Below are positions 26,252 through 34,999 of a stretch of 64,000 nt of DNA, in pieces; position 1 is the first letter of the stretch; each line of letters opens with the position of its first letter. The notes below the pieces were generated by a model that had not been told where the DNA came from, did not search any database, and saw nothing but the letters and a program-made list of their open reading frames with translations. The DNA is from Cryomorpha ignava (lineage in GTDB: Bacteria > Bacteroidota > Bacteroidia > Flavobacteriales_D > Cryomorphaceae): assembly GCF_010686655.1 (NCBI RefSeq), contig NZ_JAAGVY010000001.1:248001-312000 (forward strand), given 5' to 3'. The translations under genes and the position numbers were made by a program.

Positions 26252-27999
26252 AAAACGTATTTCGTTTACATATAATTCTTGGATTAATATTGGGACTTGT
26301 GGGGTTTTCGGCTTGCAAAACAGAGAAATCTGCAACAGCATCTACCCAAAAACCCGGGCAGCGAAAAGAACTCTCATCTAAGGAGTTACGCGATTTTACC
26401 GTGGCTTATATGGATGCCAACAAGGCCAAAATTCTCGGCAATTTCAGCGAAGCCATAAAATTGTTTCGCGAGTCGCTTCAAATTGATCCCACCAGTGCTG
26501 CCGCCCGGTATGAAATAGCCCGAATTTATGCCGAGGACAGCAATTTTCCTTCAGCACTTAGCTATGCCAAAGAAGCTTATGACCTGGAACCTGAAAACAT
26601 TTGGTATGCCCAATTCCTCGGACAGCTGTATTCAGAAATGGGAAAAATGGAAGAAAGTATTGCCATTTTTAGAGAAATCGTAAAATCCCATCCCAACGAC
26701 TACGGTTTTTATTTTAATCTCGGCGCTTTACTTTCCGCTCAAGGCAAATACGACGAAGCGCTACAACTCTACAACGATCTCGAAAAAAGAATAGGAACAT
26801 CTCAGGAGCTTTCGTTGCAGCGCCAAATGATTTACATTGATAAAGGAGATTTTGATAATGCGCTAAAGGAAATTGATAAGCTAATTGCGACAAATCCTGA
26901 AGAATTGAGACTCTATGGAATGAAGGCAGAGATTTTTCAGCAAGTCGGCCGTGAAGACGATGCGCGCAAACTCTACGAGGAAATGCTTGATATGGAACCC
27001 GACAATGGATTGGTTTTGCTTTCGCTCCACGATATTGCCAAGAAAAATGGAAAGCAATCAGAAGCCAACGAATATCTCAAACGCGCTTTTGGTTCTTCAG
27101 AGCTTTCGATAGATGTAAAGGTTAATATCCTTCTGAATTATTTGAACTCCAACGATTTTAATAAGAACCGCGATTTCATTCTTTCGCTCACGCGTGAAAT
27201 GGAGAAGGCACACCCCGACGAGGCCAAATCGTATGCTGTACAGGGCGATATTTACTACAATTTGAGTCAGCTCGACTCGGCGAGAGTAAAGTTTCGCAAA
27301 GCCGTGGCTATTGATCCCAACAGGCCTCCAATTTGGCAACAGATTCTGACCATTGACTCACAGCTCAACGATTTTGAAGCACTTAAAAGCGAAAGCGAAA
27401 AAGCACTGGAATATTTTCCGCAGCAACCCATATTTTATCTTTTCAATGGCATTGCGCTTCTGCAAAATAAAGAAGCAGAAAAAGCTGTAGAATCTCTTAA
27501 TACAGGAAAAAACCTGGTTGTAGACAACAACAAACTTCTGGCGCAGTTTTACGCTTCTCTTGGCGACGCTTATCACGAGCAGAAAGATCACGAAAGCAGC
27601 GATCAGTCTTATGATATGGCACTGAAGTATGATCCGCAAAACACTATTGTGCTCAACAACTATGCATATTACCTTTCTTTGCGAGAAATAAATCTTGAAA
27701 AAGCAGAGTCGATGGCTAAAAAGGCCAATGATTTAAATCCGGATGTTGCTTCATTTCAAGATACGTATGGATGGGTTCTCTATATCCGCCAAAACTATCA
27801 AAACGCACTTTTCTGGATTGAAGAATCCCTAAAAAATGGGGGCGGTACAGACCCAACAGTTCTGGAACATCACGGCGATGTATTATTAAAATTAAACCGC
27901 ACAAAAGATGCTGTAAAGGCGTGGCAAAAAGCATTGGATGCCGGCGGCGAAACGGACGATCTTGGCCCTAAAATTGAGCAATACCAAGCCGCAGAATAG
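26248..27999 (+). CDS. TPR-repeat lipoprotein
   Basis: 583 residues. Lipoprotein signal with Cys23 (GLVGFSACKTEK), so membrane-anchored, probably in the outer membrane. Most of the protein is tetratricopeptide repeats from ~50 to 570 (for example KLFRESLQIDPTSAAARYEI, SYDMALKYDPQNTIVLNNYA), i.e. a protein-protein scaffold. It sits between a sugar-nucleotide enzyme and a DUF4292 lipoprotein with 0-4 bp gaps. Partners unknown; an envelope assembly or lipoprotein-handling role is inference from context. Confidence 0.85.
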   Translation: MKNVFRLHIILGLILGLVGFSACKTEKSATASTQKPGQRKELSSKELRDFTVAYMDANKAKILGNFSEAIKLFRESLQIDPTSAAARYEIARIYAEDSNFPSALSYAKEAYDLEPENIWYAQFLGQLYSEMGKMEESIAIFREIVKSHPNDYGFYFNLGALLSAQGKYDEALQLYNDLEKRIGTSQELSLQRQMIYIDKGDFDNALKEIDKLIATNPEELRLYGMKAEIFQQVGREDDARKLYEEMLDMEPDNGLVLLSLHDIAKKNGKQSEANEYLKRAFGSSELSIDVKVNILLNYLNSNDFNKNRDFILSLTREMEKAHPDEAKSYAVQGDIYYNLSQLDSARVKFRKAVAIDPNRPPIWQQILTIDSQLNDFEALKSESEKALEYFPQQPIFYLFNGIALLQNKEAEKAVESLNTGKNLVVDNNKLLAQFYASLGDAYHEQKDHESSDQSYDMALKYDPQNTIVLNNYAYYLSLREINLEKAESMAKKANDLNPDVASFQDTYGWVLYIRQNYQNALFWIEESLKNGGGTDPTVLEHHGDVLLKLNRTKDAVKAWQKALDAGGETDDLGPKIEQYQAAE

Positions 28000-28887
28000 A
28001 TGAGAAAAACCACCATTTTAGTATTTGTTGCCGCTACCCTCTCTGTAATGAGCTGTAAAACGAGGCGTGCTGTAGAAAAAAGCCCCCTTTTTCCGCTAAG
28101 TGAAAACGCGCTCTTAGACCTGGTAGAGCAAAACTCATTTGAGTATAAGTCTTTCAGCAGCAAACTCTTGGTATCAGCCGATATGCCCGAACAAAAGGGA
28201 TCGTTTAAGGTAAATATGCGTATGCAGAAAGATACCGTAATCTGGATGAGCGTAACACCGGCACTGGGCATTGAAGCGGTACGTGTACTGATAGAGCCAG
28301 ATACCCTAATGTTTATCAATAAGATGAAAGATCAATACTTTGCCGGCGGGTATAGCTCCATAGACAGCCTGCTTCAGTACGCCACAAAATTTGAATTTCT
28401 GGAGAATTTACTTGTGGGAAATGCTGTAGAAATTGAGTCAAATGAAAAATACAATTCCGTAGTAGATGAACTCTATTATGTGCTTCAAACGAAGGTAAAG
28501 CGAAAGGTTAAAAAAGCGGTAGAAACAAGTATTAAACCCAGTAAACGCGACTCGGTTTACGGCGAGATTTTAAAGCCCAAAAAGTTTGATAAAGCGACTG
28601 AAAAACTCGATGATCAAGATTTGATTGTGAAAAGATATTACATCCGCGCAAGCGATTTTAAAATTTCTCGCGTTAATATTGACGATTTACAATACGGCAG
28701 GTTTGTAGAAATATCATATAGTAATTTTGAAACCTTCGATGGACAAGTTTTGCCTTTGAAAATTTTTATAGATATACGCACACCAACTGAAACATCAAAT
28801 ATAGTAATTGAGCATTCGCGAATAAAAGTAAATGAATCCCAAAGCTATCCGTTTAAAATACCGAGCAGCTATGAACCAATGGATTAG
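28000..28887 (+). CDS. DUF4292 lipoprotein
   Basis: 295 residues; lipoprotein signal with Cys19 (SVMSCKTRRA). Belongs to DUF4292, a Bacteroidota family. The core (SFKVNMRMQKDTVIWMSVTPALGIEAVRVLIEPDTL) has the look of the LolA/LolB-type half-barrel used to carry lipoproteins, so a LolB-like role at the outer membrane is a reasonable but unproven idea. Starts directly after the TPR gene stop and overlaps the EnvC-like gene by 17 bp, so all three are one translational unit. Confidence 0.8.
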   Translation: MRKTTILVFVAATLSVMSCKTRRAVEKSPLFPLSENALLDLVEQNSFEYKSFSSKLLVSADMPEQKGSFKVNMRMQKDTVIWMSVTPALGIEAVRVLIEPDTLMFINKMKDQYFAGGYSSIDSLLQYATKFEFLENLLVGNAVEIESNEKYNSVVDELYYVLQTKVKRKVKKAVETSIKPSKRDSVYGEILKPKKFDKATEKLDDQDLIVKRYYIRASDFKISRVNIDDLQYGRFVEISYSNFETFDGQVLPLKIFIDIRTPTETSNIVIEHSRIKVNESQSYPFKIPSSYEPMD

Positions 28888-30091
28888 ATTAGGTTTATTC
28901 ATGTTTCTATTCTGTGGTATGGCTTTAAATAGTTATGCTCAGGATAAGGACAAACAAGAGCTTCAAAAAGAGCGTGATCGCATTTCGCAAGAGATTTCGC
29001 TTACCAATAAGCTTTTGCTGGAAACCCGAAATAACCGAAATAAGGTAGAGGGTGAACTCTCGCTAATCAACAAAAAAATCAATCTTCGTGAAGACTTGAT
29101 CAGAAGTTTGCGCGGAGAAATATCCCTTTATAACCGAAGAATTGCTGCAAATCGAGAAAAAATCGATAATCTGGAAAAGGAGCTCACGGCGCTAAAAGAT
29201 AACTATGCCGAAATGGTTCGTTTTGCCCAGCGTACACATAGAAGCGAAGACAGGCTGATGTATATTTTTGCTTCCGCAGATTTTTTTCAGGCGGTGAAGC
29301 GTATCAGATATTTAAAACAATATACCCATTACCGTCAGGATCAGGCAAACGAGATAGTAGCGACACAAGATAAATTGAATAAGCTAAATGCCGGTTTGCT
29401 CGACGTTATTGCCGAAAAAGACAAGCTTATCTCTTCCGAAGAAAGCAATAAAAAAGAACTCACTTCAGATCTAGCTGAACAAAAAAGTACCGTTTCAAAT
29501 CTCCAGCAGGAAGAGAAAACATTAATCAAGAAACTCAAAAAGCAGGAAAAACAACGCGAGGAGCTCAACAAAGAAATTCAACGAATTATTGAAGCAGAAA
29601 TTCGCGCTTCGAAAAAAGACAATGCCGGTGTATTTGCTCTAACACCCGAGGCGGCCGCACTTTCGGCGAGTTTTGAGAAAAACAAAGGAAAATTGCCGTG
29701 GCCTGTGGAGCGAGGTGTTATTACATCGCGATTCGGAAATAATCCTCACCCCGTGCTGGCGGGAATTACCGTGCCAAACAATGGTGTAAACATCGCTACA
29801 AATGCCAATGCCACCGTAAGAGCGGTTTTTGAAGGTACCGTTTCGGCGGTTTTCAGCATTCCTGGAGCGGGGCAAAATATTATTATCAACCACGGAGGGT
29901 ATAGAAGTGTGTATTCAAATCTAAAAGATGTGTATGTCACCAAAGGTCAAAAGGTTGAAAATAAGCAATCTATAGGCACAGTTTTGACTGACGATGGCTC
30001 GGGAAAAACAGAATCTCACCTGGAAATATGGAAGGTTGACCAGTCTGGAACGACCAAACAGGATCCTGCTTTGTGGATTTACAAGCAATAA
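28871..30091 (+). CDS. EnvC-like murein hydrolase activator, degenerate M23 domain
   Basis: 406 residues from the ATG at 28871 (MNQWIRLGLFMFLF); it overlaps the previous gene by 17 bp. Signal peptide to about residue 23 (SYAQ), a long coiled coil (~25-260, rich in Lys/Glu/Leu heptads) and a LytM/M23 fold at the end (~290-400). The zinc ligands are missing: the usual HxGxD segment reads NNGVNIATN and the HxH segment reads VYSNL. As in E. coli EnvC, it should not cut peptidoglycan itself but switch on amidases during daughter-cell separation. Confidence 0.88.
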   Translation: MNQWIRLGLFMFLFCGMALNSYAQDKDKQELQKERDRISQEISLTNKLLLETRNNRNKVEGELSLINKKINLREDLIRSLRGEISLYNRRIAANREKIDNLEKELTALKDNYAEMVRFAQRTHRSEDRLMYIFASADFFQAVKRIRYLKQYTHYRQDQANEIVATQDKLNKLNAGLLDVIAEKDKLISSEESNKKELTSDLAEQKSTVSNLQQEEKTLIKKLKKQEKQREELNKEIQRIIEAEIRASKKDNAGVFALTPEAAALSASFEKNKGKLPWPVERGVITSRFGNNPHPVLAGITVPNNGVNIATNANATVRAVFEGTVSAVFSIPGAGQNIIINHGGYRSVYSNLKDVYVTKGQKVENKQSIGTVLTDDGSGKTESHLEIWKVDQSGTTKQDPALWIYKQ

Positions 30092-30093
30092 CC

Positions 30094-30122
30094 TTGCACC
30101 ACATCCTTTTTTTGTACTTTTG
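30094..30122 (+). promoter_or_regulatory. Bacteroidota-type promoter for tatA-gatA
   Basis: TTG at 30094-30096, an 18-bp spacer, and the -7 element TACTTTTG at 30115-30122 (consensus TAnnTTTG), 16 bp before the tatA start. Confidence 0.7.
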
Positions 30123-30137
30123 TAAAAAATAAAAGCT

Positions 30138-30335
30138 ATGCTGCTTTCAATAATATTAGGAATGATTGGATGGCCACAGGTTGTCCTGATTGCTGTAATT
30201 GTTTTACTGCTTTTTGGCGGTAAAAAAATTCCCGAAATGATGCGTGGGCTTGGCAAGGGTATGAAAGAATTTAAAGATGCCACCAACGAAGACACCACTA
30301 AGGGAAAAAACAATACATCAACCGAAGAAAAGTAA
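30138..30335 (+). CDS. tatA: Sec-independent translocase subunit TatA
   Basis: 65 residues: one N-terminal helix (WPQVVLIAVIVLLLFGGKKI), the hinge with the conserved FGGKKIPEMMRGLG amphipathic helix, and a charged tail (KEFKDATNEDTTKGKNN). TatA forms the pore for folded, twin-arginine proteins. tatC is not in the window. It is short but normal for Bacteroidota TatA/E proteins. Followed 9 bp later by gatA. Confidence 0.93.
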   Translation: MLLSIILGMIGWPQVVLIAVIVLLLFGGKKIPEMMRGLGKGMKEFKDATNEDTTKGKNNTSTEEK

Positions 30336-30344
30336 GATTTATTT

Positions 30345-31784
30345 GTGAATTCCTACCGCTCCTTAGAAGCTATCCAAAGTGATTTGTCTGCCGAAATAAT
30401 TGATATGCCCTCATTGGTAAATCACTACTTGCAGCGCATTGAAGAAACTGTAGATTTAAACATATTCCTTGAGGTTTTCAAGTCTGAAATCCTGGATAAG
30501 GCTGCAGCTGTTCAATCAAAAATCAAAGCTGGAAATGCGGGTAAACTGGCAGGAATGGTTATTGCCATCAAAGACAATATCTGCTATAAAGATCACAAAA
30601 TTAGCGCTTCATCTAAGATTCTCAAAGACTTTGAATCGCTTTACAGCGCTACAGCCATTAATCGATTGCTTGCAGAAGATGCATTGATTATTGGACGTGT
30701 AAACTGTGACGAGTTTGCAATGGGTGGATCGAATGAAAATTCCGCATACGGCCCGGTTAAAAACCCAGTCAATAAAGATTACGTACCGGGAGGCTCTTCA
30801 GGTGGCTCGGCCGCCGCAGTTGCAGCAGACTGTTGCCTTGTAGCTCTAGGAAGCGATACGGGAGGTTCTATTCGTCAGCCGGCTTCTTTTTGCGGAGTAG
30901 TTGGTATTAAGCCCACTTACGGCCGAATTAGCCGTCACGGTCTTATAGCATTTGCATCTTCTTTTGATCAAATCGGGCCGCTTTCACAAAGTGTTTCAGA
31001 TGCTGCACTTGTTCTGGAAATTATGGCGGGCAAGGATTCGATGGATACCACAAGCAGCTCTCAAAAAGTAGATGCTTACAGCGATTTTTCCGAAAATCCC
31101 AAACCACTTAAAATCGGTTTTATCCAGGAGTGCCTTGACAGCAAATCGCTTGACCCTGAAGTAAAGGAGAGTCAGCTGAAGCTAATTGAACAGCTGCGCG
31201 CAGAAGGTCATACAGTTGACCCTGTAAGGCTTGAAGAATTAGACTATTTAGTGCCCACTTATTACGTTTTAACCACCGCCGAGGCTTCGTCTAATTTATC
31301 GCGATACGACGGTATTCACTATGGTTACCGCAGCAGTGCAGCTACAGATATTGAATCAACGTATTTAAAAAGCCGCACCGAAGGATTTGGAAAAGAAGTA
31401 AAGCGCCGCATTATGCTGGGCTCTTTTGTACTTAGTGCCGGATACTACGATGCATATTATGGGAAAGCACAAAAAGTACGTCGCCTGATAAAAGAAAAAA
31501 CCGAATCTCTTTTTGAAGATTACGATCTATTGCTCTCTCCTACTACGCCGGCTACCGCGTTTAAATTTGGAGCAAATATGGACGATCCGATAAAAATGTA
31601 TCTCGAAGATATTTTTACTGTTCATGCGAATTTAGTAGGCACCCCGGCCATATCGCTACCGCTTTTTAAGCACAGCAAGTCAGGATTGCCTTTTGGAGCC
31701 CAATTTATGAGCGCCGCATTTAACGAAAAGTTGCTTTTAGACTTTTCGCACAACTTAATGAACATCGTCGCGTTAAAAGCATAA
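30345..31784 (+). CDS. gatA: Glu-tRNA(Gln) amidotransferase subunit A
   Basis: 479 residues, GTG start at 30345. Amidase-signature enzyme releasing ammonia from Gln for conversion of Glu-tRNA(Gln) to Gln-tRNA(Gln), together with GatB and GatC (not in this window). Catalytic triad in the expected spacing: Lys76 (IKDNI), cis-Ser151 (GGSSGGSAAA) and Ser175 (DTGGSIRQPA). The strong GatA-like segment MGGSNENSAYGPVKNP argues against a generic amidase. The window also holds a GltX, which in organisms lacking GlnRS would supply the mischarged substrate. Confidence 0.93.
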   Translation: MNSYRSLEAIQSDLSAEIIDMPSLVNHYLQRIEETVDLNIFLEVFKSEILDKAAAVQSKIKAGNAGKLAGMVIAIKDNICYKDHKISASSKILKDFESLYSATAINRLLAEDALIIGRVNCDEFAMGGSNENSAYGPVKNPVNKDYVPGGSSGGSAAAVAADCCLVALGSDTGGSIRQPASFCGVVGIKPTYGRISRHGLIAFASSFDQIGPLSQSVSDAALVLEIMAGKDSMDTTSSSQKVDAYSDFSENPKPLKIGFIQECLDSKSLDPEVKESQLKLIEQLRAEGHTVDPVRLEELDYLVPTYYVLTTAEASSNLSRYDGIHYGYRSSAATDIESTYLKSRTEGFGKEVKRRIMLGSFVLSAGYYDAYYGKAQKVRRLIKEKTESLFEDYDLLLSPTTPATAFKFGANMDDPIKMYLEDIFTVHANLVGTPAISLPLFKHSKSGLPFGAQFMSAAFNEKLLLDFSHNLMNIVALKA

Positions 31785-31880
31785 TAAATTCTTTCCTTTT
31801 TTCTTCTTATTTTTAGGCTCATTTGTCAAACCTTCGTACGCGAGATGCGTATAGATTGGCAACCCTTAAATAAAAAAATA

Positions 31881-33434
31881 ATGCCACTCGGAATCCACAT
31901 TAAGCAACTATCTGTGCTACTTGGCTTTATCGCCTTTTCGGCAAATGCCTCCCATGCCATTAGCCTCACAGATTCTACGAAAGTCACTGAAGGTGACACT
32001 TTAGTTGCGGAAATTTTTCCGGACGATCCTGTGCTTATCGCAATGGATAGCTTATGGGCTGACGAACGCCTGCACTGGCAAAACTTTGACGGTGACACAA
32101 TCTGTCAGAATATTTACAACTATCCCTGTGGCTTTATTCCAGAATATAACGACTCTATTCTTATGAGCCGTCTGGAAGTATTAAATCAAGCTACTCCACT
32201 CGACCTGGAATACAACCGATACGTAAAAGCTTTTATTGCCCTTTATGTAGATCGCAAGCGCGAACTCACATCACGGGTTTTAGGTCTTTCCGAACTTTAT
32301 TATCCATTGTTTGAAGAGAAATTAGATCAATTCGACATTCCAATCGAGCTAAAACACCTCGCGGTGGTTGAATCTGCATTAAATGCATCTGCCCGCTCAA
32401 GGGTTGGCGCATCAGGTCTATGGCAATTTATGTACAATACAGGCCGTATTTACGGTTTGGAGGTAGATTCTTATGTTGACGATCGCAGTGATGCCTATAA
32501 AAGTACCATTGCGGCTTGTCGCTATATGCGCTATTTGTATGGCATATACGGCGACTGGAATATGGTTTTGGCAGCTTATAATTCCGGCCCGGGAAATGTC
32601 AATAAAGCTATACGCCGCTCTGGCGGCAAACGCGACTATTGGGGAATAAGAGATTACTTGCCACGCGAAACGCGTAGCTACGTACCTGCTTTTATCGCTG
32701 TAAATTATGTAATGAATTATGCCGCCGAGCACAATATCTACCCTGCAAAACCAGAATTTCTGTATGCCCAGGTCGATACTATTCAAGTTTGTAGGAAAGC
32801 AACTTTTGATCAAATAGCACATTTTACGGGTATGACCGTTGCTCAACTCGAGCTCCTAAACCCAAGTTTAAAACGCAATGTTATTCCCGAGAGTCCGAGA
32901 TGCAGATCCCTTTACCTTCCGGTAGAAGCTATAGGTATGTATTTGGCTAATGAAGACAGCCTCTATCACTATAATGAAGACGCTCCGCAGCCAGTAGATG
33001 GTATTGTGGTAGAAGATGTGGTAAATTATTATACCGTGAAGCGTGGCGATGTACTTGGTGTTATTGCGCAGCGAAACGGAGTGGGTCTTTCTGATCTTCG
33101 CGCATGGAACAACATTCGTGGAAACACGATACATCCTGGACAAAAACTGGAAATAAGAAAAACAGTAGAAACAAAAGCTGGCGAAGAAACACTGGCAGAA
33201 AAGCCAAAACCCGCCTCAACTAAAACTGTTACAGCATCCACAAGTGGCACGAAATCTGTTGGGAATAGCCCTGTTGATCAGAAGTTTCACACGGTTCAAT
33301 CTGGCGATACGCTTTGGGATATTGCAAAAATGTATCCCGGAATCTCGGTCAATGACATTAAATCTGCAAATTCTGATTTAAATTACAACCGCTTAAAACC
33401 CGGACAAAAAATTAAAATTCCGCCTACCTCATGA
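31881..33434 (+). CDS. LysM lytic transglycosylase (MltD-like)
   Basis: 517 residues from the ATG at 31881, which places the signal peptide (IKQLSVLLGFIAFSANASHA) at the N-terminus; an ATG 12 codons earlier is possible. The SLT domain (~150-290) carries the catalytic Glu in VESALNASARSRVGASGLWQ and the AAYNSGPGNVNKAI segment. Two C-terminal LysM domains (YYTVKRGDVLGVIAQRNGV and FHTVQSGDTLWDIAKMYPG) bind peptidoglycan. Cleaves glycan strands to anhydromuropeptides in the periplasm. The next gene overlaps its stop by 4 bp. Confidence 0.92.
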   Translation: MPLGIHIKQLSVLLGFIAFSANASHAISLTDSTKVTEGDTLVAEIFPDDPVLIAMDSLWADERLHWQNFDGDTICQNIYNYPCGFIPEYNDSILMSRLEVLNQATPLDLEYNRYVKAFIALYVDRKRELTSRVLGLSELYYPLFEEKLDQFDIPIELKHLAVVESALNASARSRVGASGLWQFMYNTGRIYGLEVDSYVDDRSDAYKSTIAACRYMRYLYGIYGDWNMVLAAYNSGPGNVNKAIRRSGGKRDYWGIRDYLPRETRSYVPAFIAVNYVMNYAAEHNIYPAKPEFLYAQVDTIQVCRKATFDQIAHFTGMTVAQLELLNPSLKRNVIPESPRCRSLYLPVEAIGMYLANEDSLYHYNEDAPQPVDGIVVEDVVNYYTVKRGDVLGVIAQRNGVGLSDLRAWNNIRGNTIHPGQKLEIRKTVETKAGEETLAEKPKPASTKTVTASTSGTKSVGNSPVDQKFHTVQSGDTLWDIAKMYPGISVNDIKSANSDLNYNRLKPGQKIKIPPTS

Positions 33435-34459
33435 TTCTAAGATTTCGTTTGCTCATTGCTCTGCTTATAGCCTTAATTACTTTTTCAAATTGTACAGACC
33501 AAGCTAGCCAACGAAGTCTTCCGCGCCACTCGGGTATGCCAGGCGAGGTTCTAATTATTATGCCCGATAATACTTATGATGCCGCTCCCGGAGATAGCCT
33601 GCGCGCGCGATTGGAAACGCTATACCCACAGTTACCACAAGGCGAACCTTCATTTTCTGTACTTCATTTTACTCCCGCGCAAATGAGTAAAATGCTCCAA
33701 AACCATCGAAATATTATTGAAGTAGTAATAGGCCCAAACGCTGAAGGTGAGAATAAAATCTCGTTTCAAAAGGAAAAATGGAGTAGCGATCAGCTTTTTA
33801 TTAAGATAACGGCAACAGACGAAGAAGCTTTTTATAAACTCCTTGATTCAGAGTTTGATAAAGTGACATCTCTCCTCAATAAAACCGAGATAAATCGAAT
33901 TCAGTCGCGCTACCGAGATCATGGAAACACTGCTTTGCAAGAAAAAATCGAAAACGAATATGGTGTATCTATCTATCTTCCAGATGATTTTAAAGTTGCT
34001 AAAGAAAGTAACAATTTTTTGTGGATTCGCCGTGAGCGCGTTAAATACATGGGCAATACGCCTCACGATATTACGCAGGGAATTTTCATTTTTAAATATC
34101 CTTATACTTCTGATTCTGCGCTTACGCAATCGGCAGCGCTGTCTGTTCGCGATTCGCTTTTAAAAGAAAACGTCCCTGGACCAAAAGAGGGAACTTATAT
34201 GACCACCGAATATAAATATCCTCCCACATCTGAAGTTATAAACCTCAACGACCGGTACAACCTCCTTACGCGAGGCTTATGGAAAACTGAGAATTACTTT
34301 ATGGGCGGATCATTTATGGCATTAACAACCACTTCTAATGACAACAGAAATGTGGTTTCTATTTCGGGTTTTGTCTTCGCCCCTAAATTTGATAAACGGG
34401 AGTACACACGCGAAATCGAAGCCATTTTACGATCAGCAACCTTTCCTGAAATCCCCTAA
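33431..34459 (+). CDS. DUF4837 lipoprotein
   Basis: 342 residues. Lipoprotein-type signal (ALITFSNCTDQ, Cys near residue 21). Matches DUF4837, a Bacteroidota family of unknown function: early segment PGEVLIIMPDN, a middle HNIIEV-like part (NHRNIIEVVIGPNAEG) and a C-terminal SGFVFAPKFDKREYTREIE. Overlaps the lytic transglycosylase stop by 4 bp, so it probably works in the same envelope process. No enzyme motif visible. Confidence 0.82.
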   Translation: MILRFRLLIALLIALITFSNCTDQASQRSLPRHSGMPGEVLIIMPDNTYDAAPGDSLRARLETLYPQLPQGEPSFSVLHFTPAQMSKMLQNHRNIIEVVIGPNAEGENKISFQKEKWSSDQLFIKITATDEEAFYKLLDSEFDKVTSLLNKTEINRIQSRYRDHGNTALQEKIENEYGVSIYLPDDFKVAKESNNFLWIRRERVKYMGNTPHDITQGIFIFKYPYTSDSALTQSAALSVRDSLLKENVPGPKEGTYMTTEYKYPPTSEVINLNDRYNLLTRGLWKTENYFMGGSFMALTTTSNDNRNVVSISGFVFAPKFDKREYTREIEAILRSATFPEIP

Positions 34460-34552
34460 ATTTAGGAGTTTTCGGAAATTGTGTATAAAAGCCTCAATTT
34501 TTTGTATGATTTATGATGTAGATGTTGCACCTTTAGTGTTGCAATATTTGTT

Positions 34553-34795
34553 ATGAATTATACTGAGCTACAATCGTTTTTCCATCACCACTGCAAGATT
34601 AAATTGCGGTCGGGTAAAGAAGTGTTTGGTGTAGTTTGGAAAGACCTTCCCGAAACAGATAAAGCAATATACTTCGCGAGTTATATTGAGCACAAAAAAT
34701 TAATGTCGCAACAAATAGCCACCAATTCTGACCCTGCCAAGCTCCTAAAGCTCGAAATAGACGATATTCTGGGAATTGAGCCTATTGTTTCTTAA
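34553..34795 (+). CDS. Small SH3/Sm-like protein of unknown function
   Basis: 80 residues, cytosolic. KIKLRSGKEVFGVVWKD near the start reads like the first two strands of a small beta barrel (Sm or SH3 type: ligand-facing loop with Ser-Gly-Lys, then a Gly-Val turn), followed by a polar middle and an acidic end (LEIDDILGIEPIVS). I do not recognise a named family. It has its own start 94 bp after the DUF4837 gene and no close partner. A role in RNA or protein binding is only suggested by the fold guess. Confidence 0.6.
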   Translation: MNYTELQSFFHHHCKIKLRSGKEVFGVVWKDLPETDKAIYFASYIEHKKLMSQQIATNSDPAKLLKLEIDDILGIEPIVS

Positions 34796-34798
34796 TGG

Positions 34799-34826
34799 GT
34801 TTTTTGTCTTTGGTTTTTAGTTCTTG
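34799..34826. repeat. Heptamer array GTYTTTG-like, 4 units
   Basis: GTTTTTT, GTCTTTG, GTTTTTA, GTTCTTG, starting 4 bp after the stop codon of the small SH3/Sm-like gene. Confidence 0.7.
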
Positions 34827-34943
34827 GACACGTCAATTGCACTTCCCCTCTTCACACCTCCCTCAATGCCCAACTTAAATAGCTGGTTCATAACACTGAT
34901 AAAGAACACATTATACCCGTAAAAGCTTACTTATTTTTTGCTT

Positions 34944-34999
34944 ATTGAATATTGCCTATTGCTCATTGCAAATTGCCTATTGCTCATTGCCTATTGCTC
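34944..34999. repeat. Heptamer array ATTGCnn, 8 units
   Basis: ATTGAAT, ATTGCCT, ATTGCTC, ATTGCAA, ATTGCCT, ATTGCTC, ATTGCCT, ATTGCTC. The last units overlap the minus-strand oligopeptidase: they encode its final Glu-Gln and its TAG stop codon. Confidence 0.92.
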
